Assembly (NCBI GenBank): GCA_003450735.1
Contig: DMEZ01000072.1
Location: forward strand, 54,460 to 118,459
DNA length: 64,000 nt
Direction: 5' to 3'
Source of the DNA: Elusimicrobiota bacterium
GTDB taxonomy: Bacteria > Elusimicrobiota > Elusimicrobia > UBA1565
The notes under the pieces were generated by a model. That model saw nothing but the letters and a program-made list of their open reading frames with translations, was not told the origin of the DNA and searched no databases. The position numbers and the translations under genes are program-made. The number at the start of each line of letters is the position of its first letter. The first letter of the stretch is position 1. Shown one piece after another: positions 1-7,993 of this stretch.

Positions 1-1448
1 CCGGGATAGATGGGCAGGTAGCCCGGCTGGAGCCCAGCCCGCGCGCGCATGAGCGGCTCAAAGCAGCGGTTGACCGCCTCCACGACTTCGGGGCGGCTGC
101 GGAAGTTGGTCTGCAGGGCGCAGGAGAGGGCCCCGTGCCTCTCCAGGTGCTCCGTGAACGACTCGAAGGCGAGCATGTCGGCGCCGCGGAAGCGGTAAAT
201 CGACTGCTTGGGGTCGCCCACGACGAAGAGCTTCCCCTCGGCCGGCTTCGAGCGGCGCCACTCCTCGGCCGAGCTCTTCTCCCGCTCGCCGAGGAAGAGG
301 AGCAGTTCCCCCTGCAGGGGGTCGGTGTCCTGGAACTCGTCGATGAGCAGGGCCTTGAAGCGCCGCTTGAGGTCCTCCCGGACGCCCGGCTGGCCCCGGA
401 CGAGGTCGCGGGCCGAGACGAGGAGGTCGTCGTAGGAGAGGAAGCCCCGCCGGCGGTAGAGGACGCGGAAGGCCTCGACGAAGGGGCGCACGAGGGCGAC
501 GGCGCAGGCGAGGAGTTCCTCCGCCGCCGGGTCGAGCTTGACGGCGACCTCCGCGAGGGCGTCGTACTCCTCCTCCCCCTCCGGGGGCCAGCTTTTGGGC
601 CAGCTGGCCGGGTTCTTGGTGGGGCGGGGCGGACGCTCATGCGTCCGCCCCGCGGCGGCCGCCTCGAAGGCGCCCTTCATCCAGTCCAGGTACGCCAGGA
701 TGCTGCCCTTCGGCTTCGGGCCCGACCCCTTGAGACGCTCGCAGGCCGCGGCCATCTGCTTGAGCCGGTCCTTCATCTCAGGACCTAAGCCGGTCTTGTC
801 CAAATCCACCCGTGGGCTCGCGAGGCCGCGCGCGAGGTCGTGCAGGACCTCCACGGAAGCCCCGGCCAGGGCCTTCTTCCAGAGCGCCTTGCGGGGAGGG
901 GCCTCCCCGAGCTCCCGGTCGAGCCAGAGCGCCCACTCCCCCTCGAAGAGCTCGTCGAAGGCGGCTTCGTCGGCGTCTACCTGGAAGTCCGGCGCCACCC
1001 CGGCCTCCAGCGGGTAGAGCCGCAGGAGGGAGGAGCAGAAGGAGTGGATGGTGCCGATCTCGGCCCGGTCGAGTTCCTTGAGGGCGGTCTGGGAGAGCGC
1101 GAGAACCTGCTCGGGCGTCCGCTTGAAGCGCTTCCGGAGCTCCTGGAGCAGGTCGTCCATTCGCGCGCGCCGCTTCTCGTCGAGCTCGCCGCCCTCGATG
1201 CGGGCGGAGAGGTCGCCCAGGGCCTCGGCCAGGCGCAGGCGGATCTCGGAGGCGGCCTTGTCGGTGAAGGTGAGGGCGACGATCTCCTCGACCTTCGCGG
1301 GGACGCCGCCGCGCCCGCCGAGCAGAAGGGAGAGGACGCGGTCGATGAGCAGGGTCGTCTTGCCGGTGCCGGCCCCGGCCTCGACGATGACGTTCTTCTC
1401 GAGCTCGAAGCGGGCGAGCTCCCGGGCCGCGGCGTCGCGCAAACTCAC
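1..1448 (-). CDS. addA: AddA/RecB-type SF1A helicase, N-terminal part (cut by window edge)
   Basis: At least 482 residues of a UvrD-family helicase, expected to be the helicase-nuclease subunit of an AddAB-type recombination and repair complex. From the N-terminus one reads Walker A AGAGTGKTT (about residue 26), LTFTDKAA (motif Ia), TIHSFC (about residue 135), the Walker B region LIDEFQDTDPLQGELL (about 370), VGDPKQSIYRFRGA (about 407) and LQTNFRSRP (about 445). The reading frame stays open to base 1, so the C-terminal helicase part and any nuclease domain lie outside. The start is GTG at 1448, overlapping the TGA stop of the AddB-like gene by four bases (GTGA), which indicates translational coupling. 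AddA rather than UvrD/PcrA is inferred from the neighbour. Confidence 0.88.
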   Translation of the reverse strand, partial: MSLRDAAARELARFELEKNVIVEAGAGTGKTTLLIDRVLSLLLGGRGGVPAKVEEIVALTFTDKAASEIRLRLAEALGDLSARIEGGELDEKRRARMDDLLQELRKRFKRTPEQVLALSQTALKELDRAEIGTIHSFCSSLLRLYPLEAGVAPDFQVDADEAAFDELFEGEWALWLDRELGEAPPRKALWKKALAGASVEVLHDLARGLASPRVDLDKTGLGPEMKDRLKQMAAACERLKGSGPKPKGSILAYLDWMKGAFEAAAAGRTHERPPRPTKNPASWPKSWPPEGEEEYDALAEVAVKLDPAAEELLACAVALVRPFVEAFRVLYRRRGFLSYDDLLVSARDLVRGQPGVREDLKRRFKALLIDEFQDTDPLQGELLLFLGEREKSSAEEWRRSKPAEGKLFVVGDPKQSIYRFRGADMLAFESFTEHLERHGALSCALQTNFRSRPEVVEAVNRCFEPLMRARAGLQPGYLPIYP

Positions 1449-4387
1449 GGGGCCCTCCGGGCGCGCACCAGGGTCATGGCGTGGTTCTTGCGGCAGACCG
1501 CGGGGAACGGGCACCAATCGCAGTAGCCCTGCTCGCCCTCCTGGGGCTTGATGACGAAGCGGCCCTCGGCCACGGCTTTGAGGAGCGCTCCGATGCGCTC
1601 CAGGACGGCCTTGCGCAGGGCGGCGTGGTCCTGCGCCGTGTAGGGGTCGGGCTCGGGCTCCTCTAGGAAGGACTCGACGGGGTAGAAGACCGCGCCGCCC
1701 TGGGCCTGCCCCGCGAACTCCTTGCGCTGGGCGGCCAGCTCGAGGTAGACTGGCGGCTGGAGGGCCTCGCCCTCGCTCACGCGCTTGGCGAGCTTCTTGC
1801 TCTTGGCCGTCCGCTTGTAGTCCACGACGCGGAAGCTCTTGCCGTCCGAGTCCAGGCGGTCGGCGCGGCCGTGGAAGCGCATCCCCTCGAGCGCCTTCGG
1901 GAGGGCGACCTCGAGCTTCCCGTCGAGGCCCTGCTCGAAGAGCTCGGGGACGAAGCCGCTTTGCGCCTGCTCGGCGAGGTCCCACCGGAGGAAGGCCTCC
2001 AGGGCCCTGGCCATGCGCTCCTTCTCGAACTCCCATAGCAGGGGATAGAGGCCCATCGCGCGCCAGTCCAGCTTCCCGAAAGAGGCGTCCACGGCCGCCC
2101 GGACGTCGCCTTTGGCCTTGGGGTGCCGGTAGAAGGCCTCGAGGGCTTCGTGGTAGAGCGTGCCGGCGCGGGCGGGGTCCACCTTGCTGGCCTCGCAGGG
2201 CTCCTCGGGCTCGGCGAGCTTGAGGACCTTCGAGGCCAGATAGCGGAAAGGGCAGGCGGCGAGGTTCTCCAAGGTCGAGGGCGAGAGGCCGTGCCCCTTG
2301 AGCCAGGCCAGGTGCTCCGCGAGCGGGCCGACCACGCCGTCCTTGGGGCCGGGCGCGCCGTAGCGGTCGAGTTCCAGCGCCCCCTCCCGCAGGGCCTTCA
2401 GAGCGCCCGCTTCCCAGCCGAGGGCCTTGTGCAGGCTCCAGGGGTCGGCGCCGGCGAGCGCCGCGGCGAGGGACGCTTCGCGCGGGGTGAGGTAGGGGGC
2501 GAGCGCATTGGAGCAGAGCCGGCGCTCCGGCTGGCGCGGGACGTCCTCGCGCAGGGCCAAGCGCTTGGGGTCGAGCCCCGCCGCCCGGAAGAGGTCGAAG
2601 AGGTAGATTGAGGGCACCTGCGAGCGCCCCTCCTCGTCCGAGCGGGGCCAGCAGCAGTAGAGGCGCTCCCGGGCGGAGGAGACGAGGAGGTGGAAGAGCA
2701 GCTTCTCTTCGTCGTAGCCGTCCTTCTTCTGGCCGATCCAGTAGCCGCCCGCGTCGCGCAGGGCCTTGCGGGCCCGGTCGCGCAGGAGGGGGTCCTCGCG
2801 GATGACGCGCGGGAAGAGCCCCTGCTTGAGCCCGACCAGGAAGAGGACGCGGAAGCTCGAGCCGCGGGCCTCCATGGCGTCGAGCACAGAGACCCCCTGG
2901 TTCGGCTCGTCCGTGACGGGCAGGCCGGCCGAGTGGAGGCGGTCATCGAGGGCCTCGAGGAACTCCGGGAACTCGGGCTTGCCGCCGAGGAGGTCGAGGA
3001 CTTCCAGGGAACAAAGCTCGTCGAGGACGGCCTTGAACGCCTCGTCGCCGCCGGCGTCGAAGCGGCGGTCCAGCAATGCGGCCGCGTATTCCGCCCACTC
3101 GCCCCAGCTGCGCCGCCCCTTGGGCTCGAGCTCGGCCTTGAGCTCCTTCAAGAGCGTCCAGAGGGCGGCGTCCTCCCCGGGGAGGCGCCCTTCCCACTGC
3201 AGCCAGCCGCGATGGATGCGCAGGCGGCGGACCAGGGCGCTCCAGCGTCCGGCCGAGGCGCCGGGCGGGAGCTTGAAGAAGGGCGAGGCGGTCAGGTCGA
3301 GCACGGAGAGGGCCGGGAACTCGCGTCGGGCGAGGGCGAGGAGCGTCCAGCAAGCCCTCGCGGCCGGCCGCTTGAGCAGGGGCTCCTCGGCGCTCATGTG
3401 GAAGGGGACGGCCGAGGCGCGGAAGGCGTCGGCCAGGGCGGAGCGGTAGGGGTCGAGGGCCCGCGCGACGACGCCGATCTCCGAAGGGAGGACGCCTTCT
3501 TCCTCGACGAGCCGGAGGATCTCCTTGGCCACCCGCCAGGCCTCGTCGCTCGCCCCGGAGGCGGTGAGGAAGCGCAGGAAGCCCTCCGGCGCCTTGGCCG
3601 ACCGGCCGGGGACGAAGAGAGCGTCGCCGAGGGGCTCGGCGGGGGCTTCGACCGGCTCGGGGACCGTGCCGCCCTGGTGGAGCTTGGTCTCGAAGAAGCG
3701 GTCGGCGAAGGCGTAGGCGGGATGGCCTTTGCGGTAGGGGAAGTAGAGGGTGACGGGGAACTCACCGGCGACGGCTTCGAAGAACTCGGCCTGGAGGCCG
3801 ACGAGGTCGTAGAAGCCGTAGTAGAGCAGGGCCTTGAAGCGGCCGAGCGCTGCGGACTTCGGGGCGAGCTCCGCCGCCCGCCGGACGAGCCCCGCCGGGG
3901 TGAGCACGCCGAGCTGCTCCAGGCTCTTCTCGTAGCGCGCGAGGAGGTCGAGGAGGCCGCGGAGGCGCTCGGCCTCCTCCTTGCCGCTCAGGAGGCCTTC
4001 GTCGACGAGCTCGCCCGCCCGGGGCTCGACGCCGGCGTCGATGAGGTCTTTCAGAGTCGAGCGGTAGGAGGAGGCGAGGCCCTTGGGGCGCGGGCCGGAG
4101 CCGAGCAGGGAGTCGACGAGGCGGTCGAAGAGCAGGGGGTCGCCTACGAGCTTGCGGGACTCTTGGCCGTCCTCGCGCACGAGCTGGAGGGCCAGGCTGT
4201 GGAAGGTGTGGAAGCGGACGGCGAGGCGGGGCCTGCCGGCGGCGAGGCGCTCCAGGCGTTCGGCCATGCGGCGGGAGGGCGCGACGACGGCGATGGGGGT
4301 GAAGGGGTCGTCCTTTTGGAGTGAGTCGAGCTGCCTCAGAAAGGCTTGTTCGAGGGCGGCGTAGGGGCCGCAGCGGACCTTCAGCAC
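1445..4387 (-). CDS. addB: AddB-like PD-(D/E)XK exonuclease subunit
   Basis: 980 residues. The N-terminal half resembles a degenerate UvrD-like helicase fold: it starts with IAVVAPSRRMAERL, where AddB proteins often have a nucleotide-binding loop, and no GxGKT is visible. The C-terminal third is a RecB-family nuclease with the core motif VVDYKRT (about residue 853). A Cys in LAACPFRYLA (about 709) plus three in YCDWCPFPAVC near residue 960 match the iron-sulfur staple typical of AddB and related nucleases. It lies between an NYN-domain gene (7-base overlap) and the AddA-like helicase (4-base overlap), so the three are probably one operon. The family call rests on the Cys pattern and the pairing; the precise AddB subtype is uncertain. 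Confidence 0.85.
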   Translation of the reverse strand: MLKVRCGPYAALEQAFLRQLDSLQKDDPFTPIAVVAPSRRMAERLERLAAGRPRLAVRFHTFHSLALQLVREDGQESRKLVGDPLLFDRLVDSLLGSGPRPKGLASSYRSTLKDLIDAGVEPRAGELVDEGLLSGKEEAERLRGLLDLLARYEKSLEQLGVLTPAGLVRRAAELAPKSAALGRFKALLYYGFYDLVGLQAEFFEAVAGEFPVTLYFPYRKGHPAYAFADRFFETKLHQGGTVPEPVEAPAEPLGDALFVPGRSAKAPEGFLRFLTASGASDEAWRVAKEILRLVEEEGVLPSEIGVVARALDPYRSALADAFRASAVPFHMSAEEPLLKRPAARACWTLLALARREFPALSVLDLTASPFFKLPPGASAGRWSALVRRLRIHRGWLQWEGRLPGEDAALWTLLKELKAELEPKGRRSWGEWAEYAAALLDRRFDAGGDEAFKAVLDELCSLEVLDLLGGKPEFPEFLEALDDRLHSAGLPVTDEPNQGVSVLDAMEARGSSFRVLFLVGLKQGLFPRVIREDPLLRDRARKALRDAGGYWIGQKKDGYDEEKLLFHLLVSSARERLYCCWPRSDEEGRSQVPSIYLFDLFRAAGLDPKRLALREDVPRQPERRLCSNALAPYLTPREASLAAALAGADPWSLHKALGWEAGALKALREGALELDRYGAPGPKDGVVGPLAEHLAWLKGHGLSPSTLENLAACPFRYLASKVLKLAEPEEPCEASKVDPARAGTLYHEALEAFYRHPKAKGDVRAAVDASFGKLDWRAMGLYPLLWEFEKERMARALEAFLRWDLAEQAQSGFVPELFEQGLDGKLEVALPKALEGMRFHGRADRLDSDGKSFRVVDYKRTAKSKKLAKRVSEGEALQPPVYLELAAQRKEFAGQAQGGAVFYPVESFLEEPEPDPYTAQDHAALRKAVLERIGALLKAVAEGRFVIKPQEGEQGYCDWCPFPAVCRKNHAMTLVRARRAP

Positions 4388-4764
4388 CGGCCGTTCCTGA
4401 GCCGGTCTTCGAACTCGGTGAAGCCGATGACGCGGGCGCCTTCGGCCTGGGCTTCCTCGGCCAGGCCGCCATCGCCGGTGACGACGACGGCGCCGCGGTT
4501 CACCGAGACGAGCAGGCGCACGGAGCCGAGGATCATGTCGTCGGCCGTGCCCTCCATGGGGAAGCGGATGCGCAGGCTGGGGTAGGCGCCCATGGGGCGG
4601 CGCGGGCCGTCGAAGTAGATCTCGATGCTGACCTTGCGTCGGGATGCGAGCTCATCGATGCGCGTCAGCCAGCTCTCGCCGCGGGCTTCCTCGACCGAGG
4701 GGAAGCGGGGGTCGAAGCCGCCGCGGCGCACGGCGTTGGAGCCGTCCACGAGGTAGGTCCTCAT
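4381..4764 (-). CDS. NYN/PIN-like domain protein (YacP-like)
   Basis: 127 residues. The N-terminal YLVDGSNAVRR and the later ADDMILGSV and VVVTGDGGLAEEA supply the spaced acidic residues expected of an NYN (PIN-like) nuclease fold, as in YacP-type RNA-binding or RNA-cleaving proteins. It heads the string leading into addB and addA, overlapping addB by seven bases, which suggests a nucleic-acid role, though no substrate can be read from the sequence. The ATG at 4764 is the first in frame. Confidence 0.75.
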   Translation of the reverse strand: MRTYLVDGSNAVRRGGFDPRFPSVEEARGESWLTRIDELASRRKVSIEIYFDGPRRPMGAYPSLRIRFPMEGTADDMILGSVRLLVSVNRGAVVVTGDGGLAEEAQAEGARVIGFTEFEDRLRNGRC

Positions 4765-4851
4765 GCGGGGTCCATGATATCAAGTGTGCGGGGCGGGTTG
4801 GTCGGCCTTTTCCGGGTTCGGCGGCCAAGTAATCATGTATCAATGACGCAG

Positions 4852-4875
4852 CATCATGATAGAATCTATATGATG
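4852..4875 (+). promoter_or_regulatory. Inverted repeat overlapping the -10 of the DUF4160/DUF2442 pair
   Basis: CATCATGATAGA and TCTATATGATG are arms of a nearly perfect inverted repeat (one bulged G) around a single A. The left arm contains TAGAAT (4860-4865), a fair -10 box for the gene starting at 4908. An operator on the promoter would suit autoregulation by the downstream pair. No good -35 box is visible. Confidence 0.45.
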
Positions 4876-4907
4876 GTCGTCGAGAATCCGTTGCGACGGA
4901 GTACAGA

Positions 4908-5159
4908 ATGCCCACGGTTTTGATGGTTGCTGGCTGGCGATTTTTCTTCTATTCAAACGAGAGGAACGAGCCTGTCCATATCCATTGTCGAAAAGCCGAT
5001 GCCGAAGCGAAATACTGGCTGGACATCGACTCTTTTGAAGCAGTTGAGGCTCATAGCTACAACATGAGTCCCGCCGACAAGAGGGCCGTCAGGAAGATCA
5101 TCTTCGAGCATTTCGACTATATCGTTGCCGAATGGAAACGGTGGGAGGGGATGAAATAA
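4908..5159 (+). CDS. DUF4160 family protein (putative toxin-antitoxin-like partner)
   Basis: 83 residues. The order is GWRFFFYSNERNEPVHIHCRK followed by an acidic strand region and a C-terminal helix ending EWKRWEGMK, which fits DUF4160: an N-terminal beta part with a conserved Pro-His-(V/F)-His element (EPVHIHC here). These genes usually sit directly before a DUF2442 gene and are often listed as candidate toxin-antitoxin modules; the biochemical function is not established. GGAG at 4898-4901 is a reasonable ribosome site. The stop overlaps the next ATG by one base (TAATG). The gene is visibly less GC-rich than the genes on either side, which suggests transfer. Confidence 0.75.
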   Translation: MPTVLMVAGWRFFFYSNERNEPVHIHCRKADAEAKYWLDIDSFEAVEAHSYNMSPADKRAVRKIIFEHFDYIVAEWKRWEGMK

Positions 5160-5416
5160 TGGATAAGGCACACGAAGTGTCGAAGGTCTCAATTTCCGGC
5201 AACAATATCCACCTGCTGGTTGATGGGCGGGAATACGATATCGACCTTTCAAAGCATTCCGAGAAACTTGCCAACGCGTCAAAGGAGCAGAGACAGCATT
5301 TCGTTGTTTCGCCATCCTGCTACGGAATTCATTGGCCTGCAATCGACGAAGATCTCTCGATTGACGGTTTGATTGGCGTTACCCACACAAGCCCGCTCGC
5401 CAAATCAACGAAGTAG
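5159..5416 (+). CDS. DUF2442 family protein
   Basis: 85 residues from the ATG at 5159. The sequence has the DUF2442 outline: a short beta-rich N-terminus (VSISGNNIHLLVDGREYDI), a middle helix, then YGIHWPAIDEDLSIDGLIG, which is the typical W-x-x-(L/I)-D-E-D-(I/L)-S-(V/I)-x-G-L ending. It is translationally coupled to the DUF4160 gene (TAATG). An in-frame start 27 bases upstream exists but overlaps the partner gene more deeply and has no better ribosome site. Base composition is atypical for the window. The partner role is inferred from the common DUF4160-DUF2442 pairing. Confidence 0.75.
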   Translation: MDKAHEVSKVSISGNNIHLLVDGREYDIDLSKHSEKLANASKEQRQHFVVSPSCYGIHWPAIDEDLSIDGLIGVTHTSPLAKSTK

Positions 5417-5440
5417 TTATGCCGTCGAGCATCCGATCGA

Positions 5441-5464
5441 CCCGACCGCGCCTCGCGGGTCGGG
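5441..5464. other. Hairpin downstream of the first DUF2442 gene
   Basis: CCCGACCGCG, a CCT loop, then CGCG-G-GTCGGG form a ten-pair stem with one bulged G, starting 24 bases after the stop codon. There is no T-run, so it may be a processing or protective hairpin rather than an intrinsic terminator. Confidence 0.5.
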
Positions 5465-5490
5465 CTTCGAGGCGCGGCGGGTCACCGTCA

Positions 5491-5546
5491 CGTTGAACAC
5501 ACGGACGAAAGGCCCCGGCATCGCCGGGGCCTCGGGGTGTTCAACG
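5491..5546. repeat. Nested inverted repeats (outer 10 bp, inner 9 bp)
   Basis: Perfect outer arms CGTTGAACAC (5491-5500) and GTGTTCAACG (5537-5546) enclose perfect inner arms GGCCCCGGC (5511-5519) and GCCGGGGCC (5523-5531) around an ATC loop. The result is one long two-part stem. It lies in the 300-base spacer between the two DUF4160/DUF2442 pairs. Confidence 0.7.
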
Positions 5547-5601
5547 ACAGCTGACTGTCAACGATAGGTTAACAGGGCGAACCCGCGTCGTCAATACGAC
5601 G
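5546..5601. repeat. Two further short hairpins in the same spacer
   Basis: GACAG-CTGA-CTGTC (5546-5559) and CGTCGT-CAAT-ACGACG (5586-5601) are perfect short stems directly after the nested repeat. No coding sequence was recognised in the whole 5417-5719 spacer; besides these structures it holds a possible -10 (TGATAAAA, 5693-5700) for the second pair. Confidence 0.5.
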
Positions 5602-5719
5602 TAGTGATCCCCTGCGGACTCCGTTGACGGGCCAGTATCGCTTCAACAGCCCGGCCTCTGAGAGCCCGATCCGGATCCGCCGTCTCGAAAACTGATAAAA
5701 TCCATACTCGACGAGGAAT

Positions 5720-5854
5720 ATGCCTGCCATCTCCAGATTCTTCGGCCTTACCGTGTACCTCTATTTCATCGAGATACACCGCCATGAGCTTCTGGCTGAC
5801 TGGAAGCTCGCGGCCAGCGGGAAGACTCCCTTCAAGATCCCCCCTCTGAGGTAG
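5720..5854 (+). pseudogene. Shortened DUF4160 gene (44 residues, internal deletion)
   Basis: Translation from the ATG at 5720 gives MPAISRFFGLTVYLYF, then IE, then HRHELLADWKLAASGK and a TAG at 5852. The first 16 residues match the usual DUF4160 start and the last 25 match its usual C-terminal helix, but the middle (around 35 residues, including the Pro-His-Phe-His element) is absent without loss of frame. GAGGA at 5713-5717 is a good ribosome site, and the next gene begins three bases after the stop, so it may still be translated. Either a decayed partner or a minimal form; the in-frame junction makes both possible. Confidence 0.65.
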
Positions 5855-5857
5855 AAG

Positions 5858-6148
5858 ATGAACCCCCGCGTCCGCTCCGTCGAACCCTTGGAAGATTTCT
5901 TCCTGAAGCTCACCTTCACGAACCAGGAGACCCGCCTCTACGACTGCAAGCCCCTCCTCGGATTCGGAGTCTTCAAGGAGCTGAAAAAGCCGGCCTATTT
6001 CCGGAAAGTGAAGGCCGTCGACGGCACGGTGGCCTGGCCCCATGCCCAGGACATCTGCCCGGATACGCTGTATCAGTGCTCCATGGAACTGCACTCGATG
6101 GTCGCATCGCCATCGAAACGCTTTGGCCGCCGCTCGAAGAGGCGATGA
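5858..6148 (+). CDS. DUF2442 family protein (second copy)
   Basis: 96 residues. VEPLEDFFLKLTFTNQETRLYDCKPL, then GVFKELKKPAYF and GTVAWPHAQDICPDTLY are the hallmark blocks of DUF2442. After DICPDTLY most family members end within about ten residues. Here the frame runs on for about 28 residues rich in Arg and Lys, so the C-terminus may be an acquired tail. It follows the shortened DUF4160 gene by three bases and overlaps the next start by four bases (ATGA). It is only loosely similar to the first DUF2442 copy, so the two pairs look like different subtypes rather than a recent duplication. Confidence 0.75.
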   Translation: MNPRVRSVEPLEDFFLKLTFTNQETRLYDCKPLLGFGVFKELKKPAYFRKVKAVDGTVAWPHAQDICPDTLYQCSMELHSMVASPSKRFGRRSKRR

Positions 6149-6492
6149 TCCGCAGCGACTGGTTCAAGCGCCAGCTCGACGTCCTCGTCGCGGCTCTCGC
6201 CGCCGCCATCGGCCTCAAGCAGAAAGGCGACGTCCCGGGCGCCCTCGCGGCCCTGGACGCCTCCATCCGGCAGGCCTTCGGCATGAGCGGCCAGCTCGCC
6301 CTCGGCCTCCCCCTCGAGGATTTCCTGAACTTCGCCACCCGCGGCGTCGCCCCCACCCCCGAGCTCCTCGACGCCCTGTCCGGCCTCTTCAAGGAGTGGG
6401 CCTCCCTCCTCCAGGCGCAGGGCCGCGCGCCCGAGGCCGAACTGGCCCTCGCGCGCTCCCAGGAGCTCTCCGAGCGGGCGAAGCCCTCATGA
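6145..6492 (+). CDS. Small helical protein of unknown function
   Basis: 115 residues from the ATG at 6145, preceded by GAAGAGG. The sequence reads as nearly all helix (SDWFKRQLDVLVAALAAAIG, then a TPR-like stretch ending EAELALARSQELSER). It may be related to DUF6483-type proteins, but I cannot confirm that. Its start overlaps the DUF2442 stop and its own stop overlaps the glycerol kinase start (both ATGA), so it is the first gene of the glpK-gdx string or couples it to the upstream pair. Confidence 0.6.
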   Translation: MIRSDWFKRQLDVLVAALAAAIGLKQKGDVPGALAALDASIRQAFGMSGQLALGLPLEDFLNFATRGVAPTPELLDALSGLFKEWASLLQAQGRAPEAELALARSQELSERAKPS

Positions 6493-7982
6493 GCTACATC
6501 CTCGCCATCGACCAGGGCACGACCGGGAGCCGCGCGGTGGTCTACGACCGGCTTGGCCGGAAGGCCGCCTCCGCGTACCAGGAGTTCCCCCAGCACTTCC
6601 CCAAGCCCGGCTGGGTGGAGCACGACCCGCACGACCTCTGGAACAGCGTGAACGCCTGCCTCCAGCGCGTTTTGAGGAAAGTCCCGCCCTCGTCGATCGC
6701 CGCCCTCGGCATCACCAACCAGCGCGAGACCACCCTCCTCTGGGACGCCCGCACCGGCCGTCCGGCCCACAACGCCATCGTCTGGCAGTGCCGGAGGACC
6801 GCCGCGCGCTGCGACGAGCTCAAGAGGAAGGCGGGGCTGGCGGCGCTCATCAGAAGAAGGACCGGCCTCCCCATCGACGCGTATTTCTCCGCCACGAAGA
6901 TCGAGTGGCTCCTGAAGAACGTCCCCGGCCTGATGAAGCGCGCCCGGCGCAAGGAAGTCCTCTTCGGGACCCCCGACTCCTGGATCCTCTGGAAGCTCAC
7001 GGGCGGCCGCTCGCACGCCACCGACTACACCAACGCCTCGCGCACGATGTGCTTCGACATCGGCCGGCGCGCATGGGACGAGGGCCTCCTGAAGCTTTTC
7101 GGCATCCCCCCTGCGATCCTTCCGGAAGTCAGGCCCTCATCAGGCCTCTTCGGCCGCACGGTCCGCATCGGGCGGCTTGCGGCCGGCATCCCCATCACCG
7201 GGATCGCGGGCGACCAGCAGGCGGCCCTGTTCGGGCAGGCCTGCTTCGCGCCGGGGACGGTGAAGAACACGTACGGCACCGGCTGCTTCGTGCTCCTGAA
7301 CGCCGGCGGGCGGAGGCCCGTCTCGAGGCATGGGCTCATCACCACGCTCGGCTGCGGCGCGGACGGGAAGCCCGTCTACGTCCTCGAAGGCTCGATCTTC
7401 ATCGCCGGCGCCGCCCTCCAGTGGCTGCGCGACGGACTGAAGCTGCTCAAGCGCGCCTCCCGCTCCGAGGCGATGGCCGCCTCGCTGGCGGGCAACGCGG
7501 GGGTGTATTTCGTGCCGGCCCTCGTCGGCCTGGGCGCGCCGTACTGGGACCCGGACGCGCGCGGGGCGATCTTCGGCCTCACCCGCGGGACGCGCGCGAG
7601 CCATCTCGTCCGGGCGGCGCTCGAGGCGATCAGCTACCAGACCCGGGACGTCGTGGACGCGATGCGCAAGGACTCAGGATTGAGGATCAGAAGCCTCAAG
7701 GTCGACGGCGGAGCCGCCGCGAACGGCTTCCTATGCCAGTTCCAGGCGGACCTGCTCGGAGCGCGGGTGATCCGGCCGAGGACCCTCGAGATCACTTCGC
7801 TCGGCGCCGCCTATCTGGCCGGGCTCGCCGTCGGATATTGGAAGGACGCGCGCGCGATCGAGAGGCGCTGGGCCGCGGAACGGATTTTCTCCCCGAGGAT
7901 CCCGCGGAAGGACGCCGCGCGCCTATACGCGGGCTGGCGCGACGCCGTGAAGAGGACTCTGGGCGCCGGTTCCGTGCTATGA
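6489..7982 (+). CDS. glpK: Glycerol kinase
   Basis: 497 residues, the normal length for GlpK, which phosphorylates glycerol to sn-glycerol 3-phosphate in the cytoplasm. Landmarks: DQGTTGSRA phosphate loop near residue 9, WVEHD (about 42), ITNQRETTLLWD (about 76), TGLPIDAYFSATKIEW (about 127), GIAGDQQAALFGQ (about 238), GTYGTGCF (about 261), GLGAPYWDPDARG (about 346) and KVDGGAAANGF (about 400). All are typical of the FGGY family. The start overlaps the preceding small gene by four bases, and the exporter gene begins 11 bases after its stop. No glpF or glpD is present nearby. Confidence 0.96.
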   Translation: MSYILAIDQGTTGSRAVVYDRLGRKAASAYQEFPQHFPKPGWVEHDPHDLWNSVNACLQRVLRKVPPSSIAALGITNQRETTLLWDARTGRPAHNAIVWQCRRTAARCDELKRKAGLAALIRRRTGLPIDAYFSATKIEWLLKNVPGLMKRARRKEVLFGTPDSWILWKLTGGRSHATDYTNASRTMCFDIGRRAWDEGLLKLFGIPPAILPEVRPSSGLFGRTVRIGRLAAGIPITGIAGDQQAALFGQACFAPGTVKNTYGTGCFVLLNAGGRRPVSRHGLITTLGCGADGKPVYVLEGSIFIAGAALQWLRDGLKLLKRASRSEAMAASLAGNAGVYFVPALVGLGAPYWDPDARGAIFGLTRGTRASHLVRAALEAISYQTRDVVDAMRKDSGLRIRSLKVDGGAAANGFLCQFQADLLGARVIRPRTLEITSLGAAYLAGLAVGYWKDARAIERRWAAERIFSPRIPRKDAARLYAGWRDAVKRTLGAGSVL

Positions 7983-7993
7983 TACCCGCCGCC

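Noticed and set aside
2690..4324. Long open frame on the plus strand opposite addB
   Set aside because: High GC keeps antisense frames open. The product is Glu/Gly/Leu-rich low complexity, while the minus strand carries the complete nuclease motifs.
5539..5574. Possible integron attC site (GTTCAAC next to GTTAACA)
   Set aside because: The core sites are in the wrong order, the right-hand site does not fit GTTRRRY and no integrase is present.
5591..6094. Open frame of 167 codons on the minus strand
   Set aside because: It is antisense to the shortened DUF4160 gene and the second DUF2442 gene, both of which have family motifs and ribosome sites.
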